From Stropharia rugosoannulata (Eukaryota; Basidiomycota; Agaricomycetes; Agaricales; Strophariaceae), in assembly GCA_028532985.1 (NCBI GenBank), contig JANCIK010000001.1, positions 558,001 through 622,000 on the forward strand: 64,000 bases of DNA. The letters are read 5' to 3'. The notes under the pieces are model-generated. The model saw only the letters and a list, made by a program, of their open reading frames with translations. It ran no database searches and was not told where the DNA came from. Positions within the stretch are counted from its first letter, which is position 1; each line of letters opens with the position of its first letter. Shown piece after piece: positions 1-13,867 of the stretch. A program made the translations under genes and the position numbers.

Positions 1-2528
1 AATTACCCATCCACGATACAAGATCTCTCTTGGCGTCTCCGTGGCGTACTTTTCGTCCATTGCTGAACTGGCAATTTCAGCAAGTAGAAACCCAGCGGAT
101 GGTAACACTTCCTCGGGATCAATGACCTACTTTGATTCAGTAGCTTTTTTGACTATGTTTCTACTGATTGGTAAGTGATTGACGTTGTGAAAGTCTACCC
201 TGCTCTGAGCACTCTTTCTCAGGGCGTTTCATTGAGGCATTTAGCAAGCATCAGGCTTCCAATTCAATTACACTACTCGGGAGGCTGCGAAGCTCGGATG
301 CGCTCATTGTTTCCACGGGCGCGCCTTCTTCATCGTCTTTGTCTGACAGTAGTGACAGAAAGGGGGTATCAGGCTCAGCACCTGTTACCCAGACCGGGGT
401 GGAGAAGGTCTCGACTGACCTCCTCGAAGTGGGCGACATTGTTCGCATCCCTCCTGGGGCAACTCCGCCAGCGGACGGAATAATTGTCGCCTCAGATTTG
501 GGTGACTCGGTTGTGACGTATTTTGACGAGAGTTCGCTCACAGGCGAAAGCAAGAACGTGGCCAAATCTGAAGGAGACCGCATCTATGTGGGAACCATCA
601 ATAAGTACCGAGTGGTGGATATGAGAGTCGAGGCTGTTGATGGGGAGACGATGTAAGTATATCACCTTCCTATTTTAGATGACAGGTGCTGCGTATTGAT
701 TGAATCGCAGGTTGGAGCACGTTATCGACGCCGTCCGTCAAGGTCAAACCAAGCGCGCTCCGATAGAACGCATTGTGGACATAGTAACGTCGTATTTTGT
801 TCCTACTGTAACGGCCCTTGCCATCATTACTTGGGTTGTCTGGCTGGCGCTTGGTCTCAGTGGTTCACTATCGGCTGATAATCTTGCAAATACTGTTGGC
901 GGGTGGCGTGAGTGGTCATGTATACTTCGGGATTATTATACTGATTTTCTCTCTAGCGGTTTGGTCCTTGGAGTTCGCAATATCCGTTTTTGTTATCGCA
1001 TGCCCATGTGGCATCGGTCTGGCAGCACCTACGGCGCTCCTGGTTGGCTCTGGCCTTGCCGCAAAGTACGGTATACTAGCCCAGGGCGGCGGTGAAGCAT
1101 TCCAGGAGGCGTCGGAGATCGACATTGTCGTGTTCGATAAAACTGGAACGCTGACCGAGGGAAAGGAGCCCAAGGTTACAGACGAAGTCGTTCATACAGA
1201 ATGCCTTTCCCTGGAAGGCCTTGAAGACCAGCAGGATCCTGGGAAGGCGTCTATCATCGAAGGGATCACCCTCCTACTTTCTTCAGCGAGCTCTCACCCA
1301 CTCTGTGTTTCTCTACGTATGCACTTGCATGGGCGCGATAACATATCTGTGACCTGCAATGATGTCGAAGAGTTGCCGGGGTGTGGTATGAAAGGTGCCA
1401 TTTGCATTACTATTGGAGATCGAACCCTTAAACTGGTGGCACTACTGGGAAATGAGACTTGGGTCGCAAAGCACGGTGCTGTACCTAGCTCTGATGACTG
1501 CAAAGCACTTCACAAGATGAGATCGGCAGGGAAGAGTGTTACCCTTCTCGCTACCAGCTCCGGTCTAGACTCGAATAACTCAGACACCCACGACACCTAC
1601 GAGCTTGTCGCTTTATACGGAATTACTGATCCTGTCCGTGTCGAGGCAGCGTCTGTTATTAGCAGCCTGCATTCCCAGGGTATTGAAACGTGGATGATCT
1701 CAGGCGACAATATAGTCACCGCCCAAGCTGTTGCACGCTCAGTCGGAATACCCCTCGAGAACGTCATTTCCGGAGTATTGCCTCATCAAAAGGTAGTGCC
1801 AGAAACTCTATCATCAAGAGGTATATTGACCCTTTTCTCCAGGCCGAGAAGATAGAGTGGCTACAGACTTTGCCTCGCGCAGATGGACAGCACAAAAAAG
1901 GGAGACGGCACACACGGAACGCTATTCCTGGAGTAAGAAATGTTATTGCTATGGTTGGAGATGGCATTAATGACGCCCCGGTGTGTTCTATGTGCTTCTT
2001 AGTATTACTGACAGGATTTAATTGTTTTAATTTCTACATAGGCCTTGACCGCCGCTGACGTAGGCATCGCAATGGGGTCAGGAAGTGATATTGCCCTTTC
2101 AAGCGCCAAATTCGTCCTGTTGTCGTCGGATTTGCATAGCTTGCTGATTCTTACTGACCTGTCCCGGGCCGTCTTCAAGCGGATAAAATTCAATTTTGTG
2201 AGTGCCCATGACAGATATATACTACGAAACTAACAATCACTTCTTAGGCATGGGCTACGGTTTACAACCTCATCACTGTCCCAATAGCGGCGGGTGTAAT
2301 ATATCCGGCTCATCATGCAAGACTTAGTCCCGTGTGGTCATCACTGGCCATGGCGTTGTCGTAAGTACATTATAAATCCAGTACAATGGTTCGAAAAGTG
2401 ATTTGTACTCTTATGCATGCAGGTCGACATCCGTTGTCTGTAGCTCGCTTCTATTAAGGAGGTATAAGCCACCCCGTATTTCGGACCCAGCCTTGGAAAA
2501 GGAGACGACATCTCAACGTCAACCCTGA
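1..2528 (+). CDS. P1B-type heavy-metal (copper-type) transporting ATPase, 5' end outside window
   Basis: Membrane pump that moves Cu+ or a related soft metal across a membrane at the cost of ATP. The reading frame is open from the first bases, so the N-terminus and any metal-binding domains lie off the left edge. I place exons at 1-170, 223-652, 711-907, 957-1792, 1843-1980, 2042-2197, 2248-2360 and 2423-2528, all in phase. Family hallmarks appear in order: the actuator motif SLTGES, the transmembrane metal-site motif CPC (within ACPCGIGLAAPTA), the phosphorylation motif DKTGT, the SHP motif of P1B pumps and the hinge MVGDGINDAP, followed by two membrane helices and a short tail. CPC plus SHP makes this a P1B pump. 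The metal (Cu, Ag or Cd) cannot be read from this part; PCA1-like or CCC2-like roles are both possible. Confidence 0.93.
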
Positions 2529-3019
2529 TATGATGTTTTATAGTGACCTTATCACCGTCTACTACATTGTCAAGCTTACGCTGACGTGTGTGAAATAAAC
2601 TAGAAAATAATTATGTACTGTATTAGAGAGACAAGTTTAAGCTTCATGATATTCATACGCATCGGTCCGTACAAATTACATGTAGCACACACAGTACGCA
2701 CACTTTCTCAGGCTTGTCCGGGGATCCAACTCTATTAAGCCGTTTCGCACACCGTTTGCAAGGCGTTGAACGATGATTTGAAGAAGCAGCGCTGTGTTTG
2801 CGCACGAAACTATATATACATGCATCAGAAGTGTATTCAGAATTTCCTTCTCCACAACAAACTCCACTTGACATAAAGGTCATAAGACAAAGTGCGTATG
2901 CTCTTTTTGTTTCTTCTCTGATATGACTCCGCAGAAAACGGCAAACTGCAAAAGAATAGTGATGGTTGATTTATATTAAAGAAGAGCAAGTCAATAACAA
3001 GCAATCCCGAGTATCACAA
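2529..3019. other. Intergenic, metal ATPase to first GMC gene
   Basis: About 490 bp holding the ATPase 3' region and the promoter of the first GMC oxidoreductase. I see no convincing gene or RNA. A minus-strand open stretch around 2653-2883 has no recognisable domain and was left out. Confidence 0.5.
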
Positions 3020-5369
3020 ATGCCTTCCTTGAGCTTGACCACTGTTCTGACTGTACTTGCCTTCATAAATGTTGTACCAGCTTTTGTCTACAATGATATA
3101 AGTGACCTGCAAATTGCAAATTTCGATTTTATCATCATTGGAGGTACTTAAATTTGCCAATTCGAAATTTTTGATGTGCTCAGTCTGAAATTTTTAATAG
3201 GAGGTACTGCTGGCGCAGTACTAGCTAATCGTCTATCGGAGATTCCAGAGTACCAAGTGCTCGTAATTGAGGCTGGACCTACGTAAGTAAAATGTAATAA
3301 ACCCTCCGTCTAACACACTACTGACCCTTCTCAGAAATGTCGGCGTGTTGGACTCTATGGTTCCAGCTTTCCCGACAAAGTTGTTCAACACCGTCTATGA
3401 CTGGAACTACACAACGACACCAGGCGTTGGCTTGAAAAACAGGTCTATTAGCTACCCAAGAGGGCGTATTCTCGGTGGATCGAGCTCTCATAGTGTGTTC
3501 TTGTTGCTCCAAATGCGCTCTAAGAGGCGCTAGGCTGATACCTTCCATAGATGCGATGTTTTACACCCGAGGCTCATCCGAGGACTACGATCGTATTGCA
3601 ACAGTCACTGGAGACTCTGGTTGGTCTTGGAAGAACCTGTTGCCTTACATGCTTAAGGTATTGACAGAGTCCCTGATTAATACTTTCGATTGATTCAGTC
3701 GTCACAGAGCGAAAAATGGAGCCCGCCAGCTGATCATCATAATACAGAAGGGCAGTTTGATTCCTCTGTACATGGATTCGACGGATTGTTGTTCACCAGT
3801 CTTCCTGGATATCCACAACCCAGTGACGCCATGATTTCAGCCGTGTCTAAACAGCTTCCAGATGAATTTCCTTTTCTATTAGATATGAACGCTGGTACCC
3901 CATTAGGATTAGGCGCGTAATTTAAGCAGCCTTTCAATAGTTAATTGAATTCGCTAAAACATCTTATATGATAGGGTGGTATCAAGGAACAATCGGGAAT
4001 GGGACCCGAAGCAGCGCCGCTACCGCCTATCTCTCAGCGGGATTTATTCAAAGGACAAACTTACACGTTGTTTTAAACACGAAAGCGTCTCGCATACACC
4101 AGGCACCTGATCAAAAGTTGACGTTTAATTCAGTTGAAATATCAGGTAGGAGCTCCATTTCTATTGTAACTGTATAAAAAAGAGATCTCAATAGTTTTTG
4201 AAGGATCTTCCAAGAGGCTTATAGCTCGAAAAGAGCTAATTTTAGCTGCCGGGGCTATTAACACACCCCAGTTGTTGATGAATTCTGGCATCGGCGACGC
4301 TGAAGAACTTGCCAAAATTGGAATTACTGTGGTTATTAACCTTCCAAGTGTTGGAAAAAATTTCACGGATCAACCTCTTACATCCCTGTCTTACACAGTC
4401 AGTTCGAACAACACGCTGGACAAGTACGTGTCAATAAACTTCTTTGATTGCCCGTAATTGGCTATTATTGACTATCATGATGCAATTAGTCTTCAAAATA
4501 ATGCCACACTTCAAGCAGAGGCTCTTGCTCAGTGGGAACAAAGCAGGACAGGGCCATACGTAGATCCCGGTCCGAATCAGATTCTGTGGTCTAGGGTGCC
4601 CCAAAACTCGAGTAGTCTCAAGGAATTTACTGACCCTTCCGCTGGGTTGAATACGCCGCATCTCGAGATCTTCTCTGAAGTACGTAACTAAAGTTGACCC
4701 TTTGTCTTGATATTGACGCCGCCTGAAGACTGGACGTGGATTTTTTCCAACAGTCGTGCTTGGAACAGGACATTTTATCACAACGCAAATAACACTGGTT
4801 ACACCAGCCTCGCGTATGTGCTGCGACTTTCATGATACTTATTTGCGTGCTGAACGAAAACTACGATTTCAGGTGGAAGCGTCACACTTAACAAATCCGA
4901 TCCTCTGGGTGACCCTGTCATTGACCTTGGATTTTTTACAGAAGGGTTTGATCTTCCTGCTTTGCGCGAAGGACTCAAAATTAGCCAAGCCTTCTTTAAT
5001 GCTCCAATTTTCAAGGGCTATATTGTTGAACAAGTCGCTCCCCCAGCCAATGCAACAACTAACGAGGAACTGGATGATTTCATACGCGATAACTTATTCT
5101 CTGCTGCACATGCGGCAGGAACTGCAGCTATGTCTGCGGAAAGAGCTGACTATGGCGTGGTGAATCCTGATTTGCTGGTTAAAGGCTGCAAGGGGGTGAG
5201 GATTGTCGATGCTTCGGTGCTAGTAAGTATGCAATTATGCTCAGAGTTACGTACCAATACTTACTGAGATGTTTTCTCTCAGCCTTTCATGATCGCTGGT
5301 CATACGCAAGCACCAGTATACGCTATCGCAGAGAGGGCGGCTGATCTTATCAAGACAGCGTGGAAGTGA
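3020..5369 (+). CDS. GMC oxidoreductase 1, aryl-alcohol-oxidase type, secreted
   Basis: FAD-dependent alcohol oxidase of the glucose-methanol-choline family. The closest family type is fungal aryl-alcohol oxidase, which makes H2O2 outside the cell for lignin-decay peroxidases. My model has 11 exons (3020-3143, 3201-3282, 3335-3492, 3551-3657, 3708-3912, 3975-4145, 4204-4423, 4490-4679, 4729-4813, 4873-5222, 5283-5369) and encodes 592 residues, the usual length. It starts with a hydrophobic signal peptide, then the dinucleotide fold (IIGGGTAGA), the GMC signature [11 protein letters not shown], and near the end the two catalytic histidines in HAAGTAAM and GHTQAP. Intron 5 appears to use a GC donor at 3913, because no GT donor keeps the frame. 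It is followed head-to-tail by a second copy. Substrate preference is inferred only from family. Confidence 0.9.
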
Positions 5370-5662
5370 ATGATTATGCTATATTTCGTTTGAGGATTGT
5401 CACTACTGTGATATACAGCTTCTTGTAAAAGTTTCCACGATTTGATTTCAACCATCGTCTGTGTTTAGTATTAAATTATAAGGCTCCGTTCAGAACACGC
5501 ACTGAGGGTACACTGAGAATTGCCTGCTTGGGTGCCAAGAATGTACCTGTCAAATGCCGCTGCAATGATTTATTTCGGTCACCTCTTCCCCACAGAAATA
5601 TACAGAAGGCGTATTATAATAAGTTTCTGGCTACTTAAAAACCGGATGCAAGTGGAAAAGAC

Positions 5663-8039
<2,377 letters not shown>

Positions 8040-8393
8040 AGATATGTGAGGACGTTCTATGCACATGCAATAGTACTATTCTGCTTTGATTCTGCTTTTC
8101 AAACAATTTCCAGAGGTCAACCGAAGGTGCTTACTTGAGACGTTACATATCTATATCCACTGTATGTTCAAGCCTTGTTCAAGCCAATTGTAAGCCAAGT
8201 TTGTTGGCAACTTCGATGCAACTTGGAAATTCAAGTCAAACCTTCATTCTGCCTTTAATTACTGTAAAGTCGACTTCAAGTTAACTTGAGGTGACCAGTC
8301 ATTAGTTACACACGTGATGAAGGCAATACGCCTCATGGGGTTGACGACCCGGCAAAGCCTTGATCGTCATGCTCTTCTTCAACGTCGTCGCCA
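8040..8393. other. Intergenic between GMC 2 and Ser/Pro-rich protein
   Basis: About 350 bp with no gene seen. It holds a short imperfect direct repeat near 8168-8200 (two copies of a TTCAAGCC-type word) and the presumed promoter of the next gene. Confidence 0.4.
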
Positions 8394-10451
8394 ATGGCTC
8401 TGAGCGGAGATGGTTCAAAACCAAAAGGCATTCTAGAGCAGGCACACGGCGTTACTCAAAGTTTCTCTGGCTTCTTGATGAGGAAGATTGATTCTATCCT
8501 CCCGTCCCCTCCTTCCAGCTCTCCTGAATTCTCCTCACATGCAGTAGCAGAATCGTCATCCCCAAGTTCCATGGCGCACGAGACACCTACCTTGCACACG
8601 AAGAAAAAGACAAAGGTCGGAGATAGGCTAAAGAAACTTGGTCGGGATTTTGGTAAGTTTAGACCCAACAGTAACAAATCTTCAGTTGCATCACCCCGAA
8701 TCACTGTCACGGAGATACAACCTCGGACGCCTGAGTTAGGCGACCACACAACTGTTAGCTATGCAACGACGCCCAGTGCATTGACGGAAAGCGATGATCA
8801 CAGAGCTATCCGTATCTCAGATACTTCGGCAATTACGACTCCCGCAGAAACAGATTCGAGGTCACTAGTCCGGGAAATTGAGGGGCTGATTGAAACTTTG
8901 CCTTTTCCTTCTCGCGACAATGCCTATGAGTCTATTACACCCAGGAATTTGGACCTGCCTACGAGCGACTCCTCTGGTAGACCTATACCACCTCCATATG
9001 CCTCTCCTGTTCGGGACCCGAGGCTCCTCGAAGTGTTATCTAGCCCAGATATAATGAACGGGTCGACGTCGAGGGGGTTACCTAGTATATGGAGTCTTCT
9101 AGAAAACATCCTTCCTTCTTCCCGGGGGCGTGCAGTTGAAGGTAGCGCACAGGCCTCTGGCAACGGTGACACAACGAATACCGCTTCGACGGATCAGGAA
9201 TCTATTTTCTCCGATAACTCCAGCGTAATGGTATACTCACCGTTGATACCGTCAAATGGCGACCTCGTTGAACTGGCTGAACTGGTCCCTGTAGGCCTTC
9301 AAGAATCTGCTGCCCCTGAAAGTTCACCGCCAGTTACTGGAACATCATGGCAGACAATGATATGGCCTTTGTCTTGGTGGAATCCTACGTCTTCTCAATC
9401 AGCGCCGGAGGCCTCTGTCACTCCACAGTCACAGAGGCCATCGGGAGATACTGTACTCTCCCCTCAGCAAACGAGTGTGGACAGTGCTGGGCGCCCTGTC
9501 AGTATACAGGCAATACGAGCTTGGGTCCCTTCACGTACAAAGATATCTGTTCAAGCCATGTGGTGGGGATATAGACTGTACGAAATCACCCTCCCTGCTT
9601 GCTCAAAGTTTCTAATTTCTGACGTGTAGATATCTCCCTCCACCTGTTCTGGATGTTCTGAGTGATAAAACATTGGAGGCCACAAAGCGGGCGGCAATAA
9701 TCACCACGGCTCTTACCTGGTTTTTCAATAATCTTCCTGTTTACAGTCTCCCATCTGCACTTGTCCCAGCAGCACTTCTCCTTCAGCGGCTAGCCCCGTT
9801 CTTAGGGTATATTGGGACCTTCATTTCATGGAGCTGGGGTGCCATTAAGAGCTATGATGTTGGTGAGTTGGCTGTTTGATATTTTTGTCATGTCGATAAA
9901 CATCACGTATAATTGCAGGTCATGGTGTCGTTCTTACAGCGACGTGGCTTCTACCCATAGCGTTGATTCCAGGGACATGGCATGAATACGACTTTCCGAT
10001 GTCCCCAACGGCGGGAGCGCCCACTCCTCTTCCAATGTCGCCATCTAACTTTTCGTTTTCGCCCTCCCTCCCGTCCACTTCACATGTGATGAGTCCAACG
10101 TCTACCTTCTCCCCTTTAAATCTCGGGCCGTACAACCCTTATACCGTGCACTCTGATACATCTGCAACATCATATCTGTCCTCTCCTGTAAACAGAGATG
10201 ACTATCTTACAGGACCGACCCAGTCCCCACTCTATGCCCGAGTCCTTCTTGAAATACCTATGTCTCCTGTATCGGAACACCCTTCTTCTATTTCGCCGCC
10301 TCCGGAGGTTGTTCCCGTACCTATAGGGTCCTCATTAATGGAACAATTACTTCACGGGCCTATCATGCACACTGTTCCCCTCCCTGAAGAAGATCACCCA
10401 ATGCCTTCATCCCCTTCTCAGACTCGTAAGAGAGGCGGCAGACATCGATAA
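8394..10451 (+). CDS. Unrecognised Ser/Pro-rich protein with C-terminal hydrophobic segments
   Basis: I do not recognise a family. Three in-phase exons (8394-9577, 9630-9862, 9919-10451) give 649 residues. The first ~390 residues are low in complexity, rich in Ser, Thr and Pro, with a basic patch near residues 65-85 (HTKKKTKVGDRLKKLGRDFG). Around residues 395-500 come two or three hydrophobic stretches (for example around ALVPAALLLQRLAPFLGYIG and VVLTATWLLPIALIP) that could bind or cross a membrane. The tail is again Ser/Pro-rich with repeated PMSP-type words and ends in basic residues (RKRGGRHR). Coding nature is supported by the 1.2-kb first exon and two clean introns. It may be a lineage-specific membrane-associated protein; function unknown. 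Confidence 0.7.
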
Positions 10452-11103
10452 TTAATGTTGTTTGCGCAGAGCTTTCTGTCCAACTCAAGCGTGGAACGTC
10501 ACAGATGGCTTCGCTGTATACTGAATCTGTCTCCTCTACTCCATATCATTGTAGATTATCGCACTTTACTTGTATTTTACCCCACAGATTATACCAATTA
10601 GACGTTTATCCGGCATCCCCAAGCATCCAAACTACGCGCGACAGCCTCAAGGTGCATACATACTTTATGACACAGACAAGGCACGAACGAGTGGTTTATA
10701 AAGTTACCCCTGAAATCTCAGGCTTTAGGAACTATCATTAGATTGTACGTCCCATGTTTTGACCAATGCACGGGAAATGTCAGCTGAGCGTCAAATCATC
10801 CCACCTACTTTTAGGATGTCATTATCTCAAAGGCTCGCCGCGCTTCTGAACATGCTTCGGGTATACATGTCAGGTCAATCTATATGCAAAGAGTCTCTTC
10901 CAGAAACTGTTGTACGTAGTGGGAACAACTATCTCACTGCTCTGCCCTTTGTTAAAATTAACTCGATTGTGGAGATATAACGCGCGGGAAATGAATACAT
11001 GGGACACGATATAGGTCATCGCAAGGTCATTAGACCCCCTCTAGCCATTCTCATATATCTTCTCCAACACTCATCTCATTTCAACTATCTTCGAGCTGAT
11101 AGA
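10452..11103. other. Intergenic, promoter side of MFS gene
   Basis: About 650 bp. Short open frames at 10505-10980 show no domain, signal or coding pattern that I can support. It presumably carries the 3' end of the upstream gene and the promoter of the transporter. Confidence 0.4.
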
Positions 11104-13552
11104 ATGGCTGAAACGGGGTCCCTTTCGCAGGGGTCAAACGATGTTAGCGAGAAGCCAAGTGCTGAAATCGCCGAAATCGAATATGCAAATGGCGAACTTC
11201 TAGAACAGGAACACGAGAAGCTTACACCCGCTCACGAGAAGCGGATTCTCCGCAAAATCGACTACATCATTGTTCCTTGGATGACCCTTTTGTACCTCTT
11301 GAGTTTCATGGATAGAGGGAGCATCGGCAATGCGAAGGTCAGCTGTCTAAACACGCCCGAGCTGGTGGGGCTGTGAATCAGGGTATCTGACTGCTGCAAG
11401 GACGTCTAGTTGTATAACCTGGAGGGTGATCTTCATATCAGCGACAGACAATACCTCAACGGATTGACGGTCTTTTTCTTCCCCTATGCGTTTATTGAGG
11501 TACGGTGTCTCAATACAGAACGGAACATATTCTGATACTCTCATGCGTGTCAGCCTGTAAGCAATGTATTCCTACGAAGACTTAGGCCTTCCGTCTATTT
11601 GTCCTCCATTATGTTGGCTTGGGGGATTGTCATGGTGAGGTCTTGACCTCTCTGTATGCTCTAGAATTAACTCAGGTTGTCACAGACCTGTCATGGTGTT
11701 ATCAAAGACTATGGGGGACTACTTGGTGAGTTCGTCTACCGACTGTGCTCTAGCTAATATGTTACTGAATGTTCCTCAAGCTGTTCGTTTTTTACTGGGT
11801 CTGACTGAGGGAGGCCTCTATGCTGGGGTTATATTTTACATGTCAAGGTATTTCTGATGACTGTTAATAATAATCCATGGTGCTAATTTTACTGGGTCAG
11901 TTGGTTTAAGCGGTCAGAGATGGGTATACGCGTAGCCATATTCTTCTCCGCTGCTACTATAGCGGGCGCATTTAGTATGTCTGATATCAAATCATAATTT
12001 AAAATATAACCTTAGTATAGGATTTTAGGTGGCCTACTCGCTGCTGCCATTTCAAAGATGGATGGTGTCGGCGGGAAAGCAGGTATGCCTGGTTTCACGT
12101 TCTGTTCATGGCCTCGAGCTGATAATGCCTATCTGCATAGGATGGCAATGGATATTTATATTGGAGGGACTTGCCACAGTACTAATTTCTATAGCATCGT
12201 ATTGGGCCATATACGATTTCCCGATTTCTGCAAAGTTTTTAACAGAGGCAGAGCGTCCGTTGTCTTTCAGTGACTGCATCGAAGCCATTCTAATTTCTGC
12301 GTGCGTACTAACTAGGTGTCTTCATAATACGACGGTTGCAGGACGATAACAAACAGAGTGCATCAGGGGAGACTTTCCAGATGAAGCACATAATCCAAAG
12401 CTTCACAGACTGGCAAACATACTTAGGCCGTACGTAGACTGAAGGCTTTTGACCAGATCTCCATCTTTTAACGCTGCGCCTTTTCGTAGTTGGTATATTT
12501 ATGGGATTGTAGGTCGGCCCTCGGCCCTCAATGCTCTCTTATTTTACATTTACATTTATCTACAGTGATGGCCCTCTTTATGCATTCTCTTTGTTTACGC
12601 CGTCAATCATACATCAGGTGCGCAGATATGCATAATACGTAGATGGACATATTTAACATGAAGTCATTGTTAGCTTGGTACAGTCCTAATCTGATTAGCA
12701 GAATTGAGATACTAACGGCATTTGAATTCGAGGAAGGTTTTGGACCCACTGCCGCAAATCTCTTATCTGTACCCGTATATGTCTGGGCTTGCCTCATTAC
12801 ATGCTGCGTTGGGTTTCTTGGAGACAGAACAAACTCTCGTGGGCTCATCAACTGGTAAGAGGCAAATTTACAGAACCAAGCCTTTCCTAACCGATATCCT
12901 ACTAGTTTCTTCTTTGGCGTAGGTCTTATTGGATATATTCTCCTTCTCATTTCGAAGTCAGCTGCTCTCTCCTATTTTGCCGTGTACCTTGCAGCTGCGT
13001 GAGTTCATCTTTCTAAACTCAGGAGCAGACTATGACATATAAGAGTGCACAGGGCTATTTATCCAGTTGCAGGTACGTGCGCCAGTACCAGAATGAATAT
13101 TGAACCTATATTGACTGTAGTAATATAGCAAATTCTGCAACGTGGTTTGCGTGTAACTTCGAAGGGTCCTATAAACGAGCAGTCACTGTAGCAACTGTCA
13201 TTGGGTTTGGGAATTTAAACGGGGCAGTGACATCCAACGTGGTATGTCTACCTTTGTATCAGCTCTGTACAATTATTCAAAGCATGAACAGTACAGAGCT
13301 CAGGACACCCCCTTCTACCGCCTTGGACACGCCGTTGTCCTAGGATACATAGCAATCGGTTTCTTCTCTTCAGCATTATGCACCTTCTTGCTCAGGCGAG
13401 AAAATAAACGAAGGGACCGTGGAGAGAGGGATGAAGTAATCCAAGGTATCGATAATAAGAATGCCCATCCCCGCAATGGCATATATGCCAGCGTGGATGA
13501 CGCCCGTAGAGCTAAAGGGGACAGATGGAGTGGATTTAGGTATATTGTATGA
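11104..13552 (+). CDS. MFS transporter, anion:cation symporter (allantoate/nicotinate permease type)
   Basis: Plasma-membrane symporter of the Dal5/Tna1-like family that takes up small organic anions such as allantoate, nicotinate or pantothenate; the substrate is not readable here. I start at the ATG at 11104, which gives a charged N-terminus followed by the family start (KIDYIIVPWMTLLYLLSFMD). Later exons read LEGDLHISDRQYLNGLTVFF, the MFS loop LRRLRPSVYLSS, LGLTEGGLYAGVIFYMS, GWQWIFILEGLATV, DGPLYAFSLFTPSII and GSYKRAVTVATVIGFGNLNG, matching the order of the 12-helix family. Many introns of 50-60 bp. The exon around 12240-12310 is odd: the usual AERAxVxxRL segment is replaced by unrelated residues, and the only in-frame exit uses a weak donor at about 12309. 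Possibly a small indel; otherwise the gene reads intact. Confidence 0.85.
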
Positions 13553-13867
13553 TATGTTGAGTTGAACTTGTAAGTTGCCATGTCCTATCCAGGTTACGAA
13601 TAACAACGATTTCAATGATAATTAAGATTGATGATCTCCAAAGTGGGGTTCTGCAAGCAAAAGATAAGAGTGCCGTAGAAGATGTACTATCAACAGACTT
13701 GAGACAAGCTAAATAAATGATATAAACCAGAACAGAAGTGCAATGCGTAGTTTGTAAGGAGTGTTAAAGCACGACCTACCAGGAATAACATGACGAAATG
13801 ACGGTTGAAATGATATGGTAGATAGGTATAAGGCGAGGTGGATATGTAGCGGAGGGCCATGTAGAAA
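13553..13867. other. Convergent intergenic, MFS and Sec2-like genes
   Basis: About 315 bp between two converging genes. Nothing but 3' untranslated sequence is expected and nothing else is seen. Confidence 0.4.

Noticed and set aside
12302..12350. Second in-frame stop suggesting the MFS gene is a clear pseudogene
   Set aside because: An in-frame exit at about 12309 (GTACTA) restores the downstream exon, and all later exons are intact; kept as a gene with a note.
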